From the NCBI GenBank assembly GCA_023428425.1, contig JAEYYP010000354.1, forward strand, positions 1-5,013: a stretch of 5,013 nt of DNA, read 5' to 3'. The notes below the pieces were generated by a model. That model made no database searches. It had not been told where the DNA came from and saw only the letters and a program-made list of their open reading frames with translations. Source of the stretch: Pseudomonadota bacterium (lineage in GTDB: Bacteria; Pseudomonadota; Alphaproteobacteria; Rhizobiales; Devosiaceae). Shown here one piece after another: positions 1 through 5,013 of this stretch. Every line of letters begins with the position of its first letter. Positions within the stretch are counted from its first letter, which is position 1. Both the position numbers and the translations under genes were made by a program.

Positions 1-399
1 CTGAACCGGGGTCAGGGCAAAGTCGGCGCCGGAAGCGGCCGAGGCGAAGACGATGCCATCGAAGCCGAACTGGATTTCACGAACGTCGGTCACGCCAGCG
101 GCGGTGCAAGCCTCGAGTTCGGCTTCCTTGATCTGACGCGAAGCATTGGCGATGTCGATGGTGTTGTCGCCGGTGCCTTCGCAGAACTGCTTCAGGCCGC
201 CGCCGGTGCCGCCCGAACCCACGACCGGGGTCTTGAACTCGGGGAACGCGGCGCCGAATTCTTCGGCGACGATCGAAGCGAACGGCAGGACAGTGGAGGA
301 GCCGGCGATCTGGATGGTGTCGCGCGACTGCGCCTGCGCGCCGGTGGCGGCGGCGACGAGCGCCAGGGCGGCTACGCCGGCGGTGAGTGCGAGTTTCAT
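1..399 (-). CDS. pstS: Phosphate ABC transporter substrate-binding protein PstS (N-terminal part; runs off the left edge)
   Basis: This is the periplasmic phosphate-binding component of the PstSCAB high-affinity importer. The reverse strand reads open for 133 codons from ATG at 399 to the window edge, so the C-terminus is missing. Residues 1-23 form a Sec signal peptide: MKLAL, then an alanine-rich hydrophobic stretch, with probable cleavage after AQA (residues 21-23). The mature part starts with the PstS signature: TIQIAGSSTVLPF (28-40), followed by a glycine-rich GSGGTGGGLKQF loop and DIANASRQI. In this family these segments supply phosphate contacts (the Ser/Thr of SSTVLPF, the SGGT loop and the xSR arginine). 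A GGGA ribosome-binding site lies 6 nt before the ATG. The gene follows phoR on the same strand, with a Pho-box promoter between them, so strong induction under phosphate limitation is expected. pstC, pstA, pstB, phoU and phoB would be expected beyond the left edge (inference). The identification is secure from the N-terminal motifs. Confidence 0.95.
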   Translation of the reverse strand, partial: MKLALTAGVAALALVAAATGAQAQSRDTIQIAGSSTVLPFASIVAEEFGAAFPEFKTPVVGSGGTGGGLKQFCEGTGDNTIDIANASRQIKEAELEACTAAGVTDVREIQFGFDGIVFASAASGADFALTPVQ

Positions 400-422
400 G
401 ATTCTTCCCTTTCGGAGACAGC

Positions 423-477
423 GGGCCGGTGGCCCTATCTGCAGGTCGGCTTTGGTGCCGCCTGTGGTGACGGGCGG
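423..477 (-). other. Two small hairpins in the presumed pstS 5' leader
   Basis: Read on the minus strand, the stretch between the Pho-box array and the pstS ATG contains two inverted repeats. One is CCGCC/GGCGG (458-462 with 473-477, 10-nt loop). The other is GGGCC-ACC-GGCCC (423-427 with 431-435), ending 23 nt before the start codon. If transcription begins about 10 bp below the Pho boxes, both lie in a roughly 70-nt untranslated leader. Neither is followed by a T-run, so they are not intrinsic terminators. In DNA this GC-rich short stems arise often by chance. A role in mRNA stability is possible but not shown. Confidence 0.3.
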
Positions 478-493
478 ACCCTATGGCCGTTGG

Positions 494-533
494 GGAAAGG
501 TTTTATGACAGTCGCACTACCGTTTTGTGACAG
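494..533 (-). promoter_or_regulatory. Pho-box array (PhoB binding) upstream of pstS
   Basis: On the minus strand, 7-bp units with 4-bp spacers run towards pstS: CTGTCAC (533-527), AAAA, CGGTAGT (522-516), GCGA, CTGTCAT (511-505), AAAA, CCTTTCC (500-494). The first and third units match the Pho half-site CTGTCAY at 7 of 7 positions, and they are exactly 22 bp apart, two turns of the 11-bp register used by PhoB dimers. The A-tract spacers also fit the consensus. The second unit is weak (4 of 7) and the fourth is weaker, giving two adjacent 18-bp boxes each with one perfect half. A poor -10-like TAGGGT (483-478) lies 10 bp after the last unit, the usual distance at PhoB-activated promoters, which lack a -35 element. 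The array sits 95 bp upstream of the pstS start. Confidence 0.88.
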
Positions 534-604
534 GTTAATCCGTTGTTTTCACGAAACTATCTGACCGTCGAGAGTTGCGGCTGGGATTCTCGCGGGCACG
601 AGCG

Positions 605-1891
605 TCACTTTCGGAGCAGCACTTCCACGCGGGTGCCCTGCCCCGGCTGGCTCTTGATGGAGAGCACGCCGTGGTGCCGCGTGACGATGTGCTTGACGAT
701 GGCGAGGCCGAGGCCCGTGCCCTTCTTCTTGCGGCTCGATTCCGCATCGACGCGGTAGAAACGTTCGGTGAGGCGCGGGACGTGCTCGGCGGCGACACCC
801 GGGCCGTGGTCGGTGACGGTGATGGCGGCGCAGTAGCCCTGGCGCGACGTGGCGGGGCCAAGCGCGAGCTCGATGTCGCCACCCTCGCCGCCATACTTGA
901 TGGCGTTCTCGACGAGATTCTCGACCACTTCGTAGAGCTCGTCGCGATCGCCGGGGACGACGAGGGGCTCGTCAGGGATGGTGAGCAGGAGCTTCGTGCC
1001 CGAGTCGGCTGCCAGCTTTTGCAGCCCCTCGGCGACCTCGCGGACAAGGCCGCTCAGTTCGACCGGTGCGGTGGGGCGAACATGCTGGCGCATCTCGATG
1101 CGGGAGAGCGACAGCAGATCCTCGATCAGCTTGGCCATGCGGCCGGCCTGCCCGCGCATGATGCCGAGGAAGCGCTCGCGCGCCTCCTTGTCGTTGGCGG
1201 CCGGGCCGAGCAGCGTATCGATGAAGCCCACCAGCGAGGTGAGCGGCGTGCGCAGCTCGTGGCTGGCATTGGCGATAAAGTCCGAGCGCAGCGACTCGAG
1301 CCGCTTGCCCTCGGTGAGGTTGTGCATGGTGATGACGAGTGCCCCATCGTTCACCGGATCGCCGGGAGCGAGCGGCGCGACGGTCACCCGGTGCCAGGTC
1401 TCGTTGGGGACCGCCTGGTGCAGTTCGATCGTTTGCGGGGCATTCGTGCTGCGCACGGTCTCGATGGCGCCGAGCACGCTGGGGGCGCGGAGAGTGAAGG
1501 CGAGCGGTGCTTCGGCGACGACGGCAGGGAATTGCTGGCGCGCCGCGGCGTTCAGGTGAAACACCACGCTGCGCCGGTCGAGCACGATGGCGGGATCGGG
1601 CAGAGCATCGGCAAACATTCGAACGCCGTCGCCGAAGGCTGGATCGCTGGCGCGCGACACAGCCATGGTGCTTGCAGGCGACTCGCTGGTCTCCGGCACG
1701 ATGGCAGCGAGCAGCAGCACCACGACAAATGCCAGTATGCCGGCCCAGGCCACGACGAGCTGCGTGCCGGCCAGCGTCAGGAAGACGAGACCCACAGCGA
1801 GCAGGAACAGCAGGCGACCGTAGAGGCGAGACCGGACCACCTGCCCCCATGAGGCGGAACTGGCTCCGCTTCGCTGCACTTCGTCGGCCAT
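605..1891 (-). CDS. phoR: Phosphate regulon sensor histidine kinase PhoR
   Basis: This is the membrane sensor kinase that phosphorylates PhoB when the Pst system signals low phosphate. The protein is 428 aa, usual for PhoR. In order it has two hydrophobic segments (about 27-42 and 45-65) with almost no periplasmic loop, as is typical of PhoR; a PAS domain starting near 94 (ALPDPAIVLD); a HisKA domain with SHELRTPLTSLVGF, phosphoacceptor H211; and a HATPase_c domain with N-box VENAIKYG (N329), G1 DHGPGV (361-366) and G2 GTGLGLAIVKH (391-401). All catalytic boxes are intact. The start is taken as ATG at 1891 because AAGGAG (1903-1898) lies 6 nt upstream. An in-frame GTG at 1906 would add five residues but would put this Shine-Dalgarno site inside the gene. 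pstS lies downstream on the same strand, after 205 bp with its own promoter. A Pho-box candidate at 1966-1983 suggests autoregulation. The phoR assignment over generic kinases rests on architecture plus the pstS neighbour. Confidence 0.95.
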   Translation of the reverse strand: MADEVQRSGASSASWGQVVRSRLYGRLLFLLAVGLVFLTLAGTQLVVAWAGILAFVVVLLLAAIVPETSESPASTMAVSRASDPAFGDGVRMFADALPDPAIVLDRRSVVFHLNAAARQQFPAVVAEAPLAFTLRAPSVLGAIETVRSTNAPQTIELHQAVPNETWHRVTVAPLAPGDPVNDGALVITMHNLTEGKRLESLRSDFIANASHELRTPLTSLVGFIDTLLGPAANDKEARERFLGIMRGQAGRMAKLIEDLLSLSRIEMRQHVRPTAPVELSGLVREVAEGLQKLAADSGTKLLLTIPDEPLVVPGDRDELYEVVENLVENAIKYGGEGGDIELALGPATSRQGYCAAITVTDHGPGVAAEHVPRLTERFYRVDAESSRKKKGTGLGLAIVKHIVTRHHGVLSIKSQPGQGTRVEVLLRK

Positions 1892-1897
1892 CTGGGG

Positions 1898-1903
1898 CTC
1901 CTT
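1898..1903 (-). promoter_or_regulatory. Ribosome-binding site that fixes the phoR start
   Basis: The minus strand reads AAGGAG, then 6 nt (CCCCAG), then the ATG at 1891. This ideal Shine-Dalgarno spacing decides for the 428-residue product over the GTG start at 1906, which overlaps the upstream edge of the site. Confidence 0.8.
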
Positions 1904-1934
1904 CACCCCGCAAGCGATGTCGACTCGACCAAGC

Positions 1935-1961
1935 TTGCAAGAAATGCGTTGTTCATATCAC
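1935..1961 (+). promoter_or_regulatory. Weak candidate ppk2 promoter
   Basis: TTGCAA (1935-1940) and TATCAC (1956-1961) each match the -35 and -10 consensus hexamers at 4 of 6 positions, but the 15-bp spacer is short. No better pair was seen in the 113-bp gap. If real, the start site would fall near 1968, inside the Pho-box candidate on the opposite strand, so PhoB bound there could block ppk2. The call is tentative. Confidence 0.2.
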
Positions 1962-1983
1962 GCTCGTGACGCCGTGATGACAG
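1952..1983 (-). promoter_or_regulatory. Candidate Pho box and -10 for phoR, in the phoR/ppk2 divergent gap
   Basis: The minus strand reads CTGTCAT (1983-1977, 7 of 7 to the Pho half-site), 4-bp spacer CACG, then GCGTCAC (1972-1966, 5 of 7), an 18-bp box in correct 11-bp register. A -10-like TATGAA (1957-1952, 4 of 6) follows 8 bp later, placing a transcription start about 50-55 nt upstream of the phoR ATG. The orientation is that of an activator site for phoR. The spacer is less AT-rich than in the pstS array, so this is a weaker prediction. The site ends 21 bp before the ppk2 start codon. Confidence 0.55.
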
Positions 1984-2004
1984 CCGCGTGGAGTTTGGTT
2001 TCAA

Positions 2005-2862
2005 ATGTCAGATGCAATTGCAGGATTCGACCTCGATGACCCGGTACTGCCGCGCGCCATCAAGAAAAAGGCGCTGACCTCCGGCGGCTTTCCGTACGAC
2101 GAGAAGCTCGCGACGGACGAGTACGAGATCGAGATGCTGGCGGTGCAGCGGCAACTGGCGCTGCTGCAGCACGACCAGGCGAAGACCGGCAAGCGCGTCG
2201 TCATCGTGTTCGAGGGGCGCGACGCCGCCGGCAAGGGCGGAACGATCGCTACCTATCTCGAGAACCTGAACCCGCGCTTCAACATGGGGGTGGCGCTGCC
2301 CAAGCCATCCGACCGCGAGCGGACGCAGTGGTATTTCCAGCGCTATGTCGACTGGATGCCGGCCGCCGGCGAGCAGGTGCTGTTCGACCGCTCATGGTAC
2401 AACCGGGCGGGCGTCGAAGCGGTGATGGGGTTCTGCTCCCCGGACAAGACGACGCAGTTCCTCAAGGCGGTGCCGGGGTTCGAGCGGATGCTGGTGGATG
2501 ACGGCATCCACCTGTTCAAGTTCTGGCTCGCCATCGGGCGCGAGATGCAGCTCAAGCGCTTCCACGACCGGCGGCACGACCCGCTGAAGGTGTGGAAGCT
2601 GTCGCCTATCGACCTCGAGGCGCTGAAGAAGTTCGACGACTATTCGGTGGCGCGGGACAGGATGCTCGAGGCGTCGCACACCAAGGACGCGCCGTGGCGC
2701 ATCGTGCTCAATAACGACAAGAAGCGCGGGCGGCTGGCGGTGCTGCGCTCGGTGCTGCACGGGCTGGACTATGAGGGCAAGGACGAGAAGGCAATCGGCG
2801 AGATCGACGGGAAGATCGCGATGGGGCCGGAAGAGTTCATGAAGGCGAACAAGGGGATGTGA
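2005..2862 (+). CDS. ppk2: Polyphosphate kinase 2 (PPK2 family, class I type)
   Basis: This cytoplasmic enzyme transfers phosphate between polyphosphate and nucleoside diphosphates (polyP + NDP to NTP, reversible). The 285-residue product is one full PPK2 domain, within the range of single-domain class I enzymes. It shows a Walker A motif FEGRDAAGKGGTI (69-81, K77); a Walker B region VLFDRSWYNRAGVE (125-138, D128); and the lid segment HDPLKVWKLSPID (191-203), whose basic and aromatic residues contact substrate in this family. The C-terminal WRIVLNNDKKRGRLAVLRSVL segment is also typical. GGAG at 1990-1993 lies 11 nt before the ATG, slightly far for a Shine-Dalgarno site, but no alternative start is convincing. 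The gene is divergent from phoR, which ties polyphosphate turnover to phosphate sensing. Class I (ADP/GDP-type) is inferred from the single domain and lid motif; nucleotide preference and reaction direction in vivo cannot be read from sequence. Confidence 0.93.
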   Translation: MSDAIAGFDLDDPVLPRAIKKKALTSGGFPYDEKLATDEYEIEMLAVQRQLALLQHDQAKTGKRVVIVFEGRDAAGKGGTIATYLENLNPRFNMGVALPKPSDRERTQWYFQRYVDWMPAAGEQVLFDRSWYNRAGVEAVMGFCSPDKTTQFLKAVPGFERMLVDDGIHLFKFWLAIGREMQLKRFHDRRHDPLKVWKLSPIDLEALKKFDDYSVARDRMLEASHTKDAPWRIVLNNDKKRGRLAVLRSVLHGLDYEGKDEKAIGEIDGKIAMGPEEFMKANKGM

Positions 2863-2884
2863 GGGGCGCGCGCCGTGGTCGACG

Positions 2885-2915
2885 GGGTCCTCCACCGCGT
2901 AGCGGGGGAGGGCCC
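2885..2915. terminator. GC-rich hairpin between the convergent ppk2 and uxuB ends
   Basis: GGGTCCTCC (2885-2893) pairs with GGAGGGCCC (2907-2915) with one G:T wobble. Inside, after an A·G mismatch, CCGC (2895-2898) pairs with GCGG (2902-2905) around a GTA loop. It begins 22 bp after the ppk2 stop and ends 16 bp before the oxidoreductase stop, the place expected for a bidirectional terminator. There is no T-run on either side, so it is not a canonical intrinsic terminator. It may act with Rho, protect 3' ends, or be a copy of a dispersed GC-rich palindromic repeat. Confidence 0.5.
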
Positions 2916-2931
2916 TGTCTACCTCAGCGCC

Positions 2932-4416
2932 TCATTCGATCCTGCGCACTGTCTCGGCGGCTCCGTTCGCGAACAGCGAGCGCAGGTGGGTAGTCACCTC
3001 GTCGCGGAAGGGCTTTGACGCGGGGAGGTCGGTGCCGAAAACCTCGGTGACGGTGAGGAGGCTTTCGGCGAGCCTGTCGGCGTCCGGGCCGGCGGCGTCG
3101 GCGAGCTGGCGCAGGCGGGCGCTGAGCGGATCCTTGACGTCGATGGGCTGACCCTTTTCGTCGATCCCGGTGACGTAGCGCATCCAGGCGGCGACGCCGA
3201 GGGCGAGACGGGTGTAGGGCTGGCCGGCCTCGATGCGGGCCCGGATGGTGCCGAGCAGGCGCTGCGGAAGCTTCTGGGTGCCGTCCATGGCGATCTGCCA
3301 GGTGCGGTGGTTGAGCGCCGGGTTGGCAAAGCGCGCGAGGAGTTGATCGCGGTAAGCCTCCAGGCTTTCGCGGGGCATGGGCAGGGTCGGGATCACTTCG
3401 TCCGTCATCAGCCCATGGATGAGCTTGCGGATCGCCGGATCGGCGATGGCCTCGCTGACATACTGGTGGCCGCCGAGGTAGCCGAGATAGGCCATGGTCG
3501 AGTGGGAACCGTTGAGCATGCGGAGCTTCATCAGCTCGAAGGGCTCGACATCCTCCACCAGCTGGGCCCCGGCGGCGTCAAACGGCGGGCGCCCGGCGGG
3601 GAAATCGTCCTCGATCACCCATTGGGTGAAGGGCTCGGTCATGATCGGCCACGCATCATCCAAGCCAATGATTTCGTTGACGATATTTCGATCTGCGTCG
3701 GTGGTGGCGGGGACGATGCGGTCGATCATCGTCGAGGGAAAGCTGACAGTGTTCACATAGTCTTCCAGCGCCTTGTCTCCCGTGAGTGCGGCAAAGCGGC
3801 GGACGATGCGACCCGCGGTCCTGCCGTTCGAGGGGAGATTGTCGCAGCTCATGACGGTGAAGGGGATAAGTCCGCGCTTGCGGCGAAGCTTCAGCGCAGC
3901 GACGATGATGCCGGGAGCGCTGAGGGGGGCGTCGGGGTGGGCGAGATCATGGACGATATCGGGATGGGATTCGTCGAGTTCGCCGGTCGCGGGGGCGGAG
4001 CAGTAGCCCTTCTCGGTGACGGTCAGCGAGACGATGCGGATGGCGGGAAGCGCCATGGTCTCAATGAGTTGGGTGCGGTCGGCGCTGGCGTCGACGACAT
4101 CGCGGATGGCGCCGATGATGCGGGCCTTGGTGCCCGAGGCGTCGCGGATGGCGAGGGTATAGAGGAAATCCTGCTGGGCGAGCGCGTCGCGGGTATCGGG
4201 GCGGCGGAGCGAGGCGCCGATGATGGCCCACTCGGGGTTCTTCGCCAGCAGGCTATCGACATAGGCCGCCATGTGGGCGCGGTGGAAGGCGCCGATGCCG
4301 AGGTGGACGATGCCCGCACTTGTGGCAGCCGGATCGTAATCCGGTACGGAAACCGCCTTGTTGCTGAACAGCGCCTGCGCGGAGTCTGAACGGATGGCGG
4401 CGGCGGATAGGCGCAT
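2932..4416 (-). CDS. uxuB: Mannitol dehydrogenase family oxidoreductase, probably fructuronate reductase
   Basis: This is an NAD(P)H-dependent polyol/sugar-acid dehydrogenase of the long-chain mannitol dehydrogenase family; a UxuB-type enzyme reduces D-fructuronate to D-mannonate. The 494-residue product has the N-terminal nucleotide-binding motif GIVHLGIGAFHRAH (35-48), the conserved SCDNLPSNG (190-198) and NTVSFPSTMIDRIVP (222-236), and the catalytic pattern K-x4-N-x2-H in KLRMLNGSH (K297, N302, H305). C-terminally it carries LNHRTWQIAMDGTQKLPQRLL (368-388). The start is ATG at 4416 because GGGAG (4429-4425) lies 8 nt upstream and family similarity begins soon after. The frame stays open to an ATG at 4575, but those 53 extra residues look like translated intergenic DNA. 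The divergent KDG-kinase-like gene favours fructuronate reductase. The family motifs are shared with mannitol 2-dehydrogenase and D-arabinitol 4-dehydrogenase, so substrate is inferred from context. It is convergent with ppk2. Confidence 0.85.
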   Translation of the reverse strand: MRLSAAAIRSDSAQALFSNKAVSVPDYDPAATSAGIVHLGIGAFHRAHMAAYVDSLLAKNPEWAIIGASLRRPDTRDALAQQDFLYTLAIRDASGTKARIIGAIRDVVDASADRTQLIETMALPAIRIVSLTVTEKGYCSAPATGELDESHPDIVHDLAHPDAPLSAPGIIVAALKLRRKRGLIPFTVMSCDNLPSNGRTAGRIVRRFAALTGDKALEDYVNTVSFPSTMIDRIVPATTDADRNIVNEIIGLDDAWPIMTEPFTQWVIEDDFPAGRPPFDAAGAQLVEDVEPFELMKLRMLNGSHSTMAYLGYLGGHQYVSEAIADPAIRKLIHGLMTDEVIPTLPMPRESLEAYRDQLLARFANPALNHRTWQIAMDGTQKLPQRLLGTIRARIEAGQPYTRLALGVAAWMRYVTGIDEKGQPIDVKDPLSARLRQLADAAGPDADRLAESLLTVTEVFGTDLPASKPFRDEVTTHLRSLFANGAAETVRRIE

Positions 4417-4442
4417 GCTGTGTTCTCCCTCTGAACGATAAC

Positions 4443-4510
4443 CGGCCCCCTCACCGAGCCGGACGGCCCCTCCCGGCCTCCCCGACAACGGGAGAGGTGC
4501 AGAGGGTGTG
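4443..4510. repeat. Degenerate GC-rich intergenic repeat-like segment
   Basis: In the divergent gap, the segment is rich in CCCCTC/GGGAG tracts and contains a hairpin: CCTC-CCCG (4477-4484) pairs with CGGG-A-GAGG (4489-4497) around an ACAA loop, with A4493 bulged. CCCCTCACC (4447-4455) and the GAGAGGTG (4493-4500) arm resemble the ends of short palindromic intergenic elements (RIME-like) common in Hyphomicrobiales, recalled from general knowledge. No second full copy lies in this window, so the repeat nature cannot be proven here. The segment lies upstream of the uxuB Shine-Dalgarno site. Confidence 0.35.
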
Positions 4511-4517
4511 CGTTTCT

Positions 4518-4536
4518 TAGTCGAGCCGATAGTCGG
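4518..4536. promoter_or_regulatory. Possible operator in the uxuB/kdgK divergent gap
   Basis: A perfect short palindrome, CCGA-TAG-TCGG (4526-4536), overlaps a direct repeat of TAGTCG (4518-4523 and 4530-4535) spaced 12 bp apart. It is the clearest symmetric element in the 185-bp gap outside the GC-rich repeat, about 65 bp before the kdgK start. It does not match the TGGT-N-ACCA type sites known for UxuR/ExuR-like GntR regulators, and no regulator gene is visible. Chance occurrence is quite possible. Confidence 0.2.
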
Positions 4537-4593
4537 ACGCCATAGTGCCTTCCGGTTGGCGGGTGGGTGGGGCATAAGTCTGGCGACCTGTTT

Positions 4594-4600
4594 GGGAGGA
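4594..4600 (+). promoter_or_regulatory. Ribosome-binding site of kdgK, bearing on its start
   Basis: GGGAGGA is a near-perfect Shine-Dalgarno sequence. The GGAGG core is 2 nt from ATG 4602, which is unusually tight, and 8 nt from GTG 4608, which is standard. The spacing argues for GTG as the working start or for use of both. Confidence 0.65.
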
Positions 4601-4601
4601 T

Positions 4602-5013
4602 ATGCGCGTGGGCAAGAGGTTCGTCAGCGTCGGCGAGGCGATGATCGAGATGTCGGGCGGCGAGGAAGGGCTGTACCGGCTCGGCTATGCCGGCGACACG
4701 CTGAACACCGCCTGGTACATGCGGGCGCTGCTGCCGGACGACTGGAGCGTCGATTACGTAACGGCGCTCGGCGACGACATGTATTCGGGCCAGATGCGCG
4801 CTTTCATCGACAAGGCGGGGATCGGCACGGGGCGCATCCAGACCATCGCCGGCAAGCGGCCGGGGCTCTACATGACCCATCAGGCCGAGGGCGACCGGCA
4901 CTTCACCTACTGGCGCGGGCAATCGGCGGCCAAGCTCCTGGCCGACGATACCGAGGCGCTGGAGGGCGCGCTGGTGGGGGCGGACATCGTCTACTTCTCG
5001 GGCATCTCGATGG
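4602..5013 (+). CDS. kdgK: 2-keto-3-deoxygluconate kinase-like PfkB sugar kinase (N-terminal part; runs off the right edge)
   Basis: This is a ribokinase/PfkB-family kinase; KdgK phosphorylates 2-keto-3-deoxygluconate to KDPG, feeding the Entner-Doudoroff aldolase step. The frame is open for 137 codons to the window edge, so the ATP-binding and catalytic (GxGD) end is outside. Visible are VSVGEAMIEM (8-17), the PfkB N-terminal substrate-binding motif GYAGDTLNTAWYM (28-40), VTALGDDMYSGQMRAF (53-68), and GLYMTHQAEGDRHFTYWRGQSAA (88-110), whose Tyr and YWR residues resemble the KDG-contacting region of KDG kinases. GGAGG (4595-4599) lies only 2 nt from ATG 4602 but 8 nt from an in-frame GTG at 4608, so the true start may be that GTG, two codons later. 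It is divergent from the uxuB-like gene, which fits hexuronate breakdown. Other PfkB sugar kinases remain possible, but the GDTLNTA form favours KdgK. Confidence 0.85.
   Translation, partial: MRVGKRFVSVGEAMIEMSGGEEGLYRLGYAGDTLNTAWYMRALLPDDWSVDYVTALGDDMYSGQMRAFIDKAGIGTGRIQTIAGKRPGLYMTHQAEGDRHFTYWRGQSAAKLLADDTEALEGALVGADIVYFSGISM

Noticed and set aside
146..508. Plus-strand open frame opposite pstS
   Set aside because: It is antisense to the signal peptide and phosphate-binding motifs of PstS and crosses its promoter.
589..602. Small inverted repeat CTCG/CGAG just after the phoR stop as a terminator
   Set aside because: The stem is only 4 bp with no T-run; too weak to call.
535..1047. Minus-strand open frame in an alternate frame of phoR
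   Set aside because: It overlaps the PhoR catalytic domain in another frame and is Ser/Arg/Ala low-complexity.
575..1852. Long plus-strand open frame (425 codons) opposite phoR
   Set aside because: It is antisense to a fully motif-supported PhoR, its translation has no recognisable domain, and its length is explained by GC-rich codon bias on the other strand.
1934..1941. Palindrome CTTGCAAG in the phoR/ppk2 gap as an operator
   Set aside because: An isolated 8-bp palindrome is expected by chance and matches no known phosphate regulator.
3307..4389. Plus-strand open frame (360 codons) opposite the oxidoreductase
   Set aside because: Its translation is a low-complexity Gly/Asp/Val-rich shadow of the conserved minus-strand gene, with no domain or good start site.
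4417..4575. N-terminal extension of the oxidoreductase to ATG 4575
   Set aside because: The 53 added residues encode the GC-rich intergenic segment, and a good ribosome-binding site precedes ATG 4416.
4023..4922. Minus-strand open frame (299 codons) spanning the uxuB/kdgK gap
   Set aside because: It runs antisense through kdgK and out of frame through uxuB, both of which are supported by motifs.

Overview
The window reads as a high-GC alphaproteobacterial chromosome segment, most likely Hyphomicrobiales (Rhizobiales). The evidence is the strong GC bias at third codon positions, the phoR–pstS gene order, clean Shine-Dalgarno sites, and GC-rich intergenic hairpins of the kind seen in that order. 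A Devosia-like genus is a guess. No mobile element, CRISPR array, tRNA or rRNA was found.

Left half (1–2862): a phosphate module. On the minus strand lie the PhoR sensor kinase gene (605–1891) and, downstream of it, the first 133 codons of pstS, which runs off the left edge. pstSCAB-phoU-phoB would be expected to continue outside the window. The 205-bp phoR–pstS gap holds a well-formed Pho-box array (two perfect CTGTCAY units 22 bp apart, in an 11-bp register), so pstS probably has its own PhoB-driven promoter. Divergent from phoR is ppk2 (2005–2862), a class I-type polyphosphate kinase 2. The 113-bp phoR/ppk2 gap holds a second Pho-box candidate pointing at phoR and ending only 21 bp before the ppk2 start codon. 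Phosphate sensing, phosphate uptake and polyphosphate metabolism are thus linked at one locus.

Middle (2863–2931): a 69-bp convergent junction between ppk2 and the next gene, holding a strong GC-rich hairpin without a T-run.

Right half (2932–5013): a sugar-acid module. A mannitol-dehydrogenase-family oxidoreductase (2932–4416, minus) is divergent from a PfkB-family kinase resembling 2-keto-3-deoxygluconate kinase (4602 to the right edge, plus). The pairing favours fructuronate reductase (uxuB) plus kdgK, that is, glucuronate breakdown through fructuronate, mannonate, KDG and KDPG. Mannitol 2-dehydrogenase cannot be excluded from sequence alone. The 185-bp divergent gap carries a degenerate GC-rich repeat-like segment and a short palindrome that may be an operator.

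No unprecedented system was found. The most interesting points are regulatory: the two Pho-box sites, and the way the second could couple phoR activation to ppk2 control.
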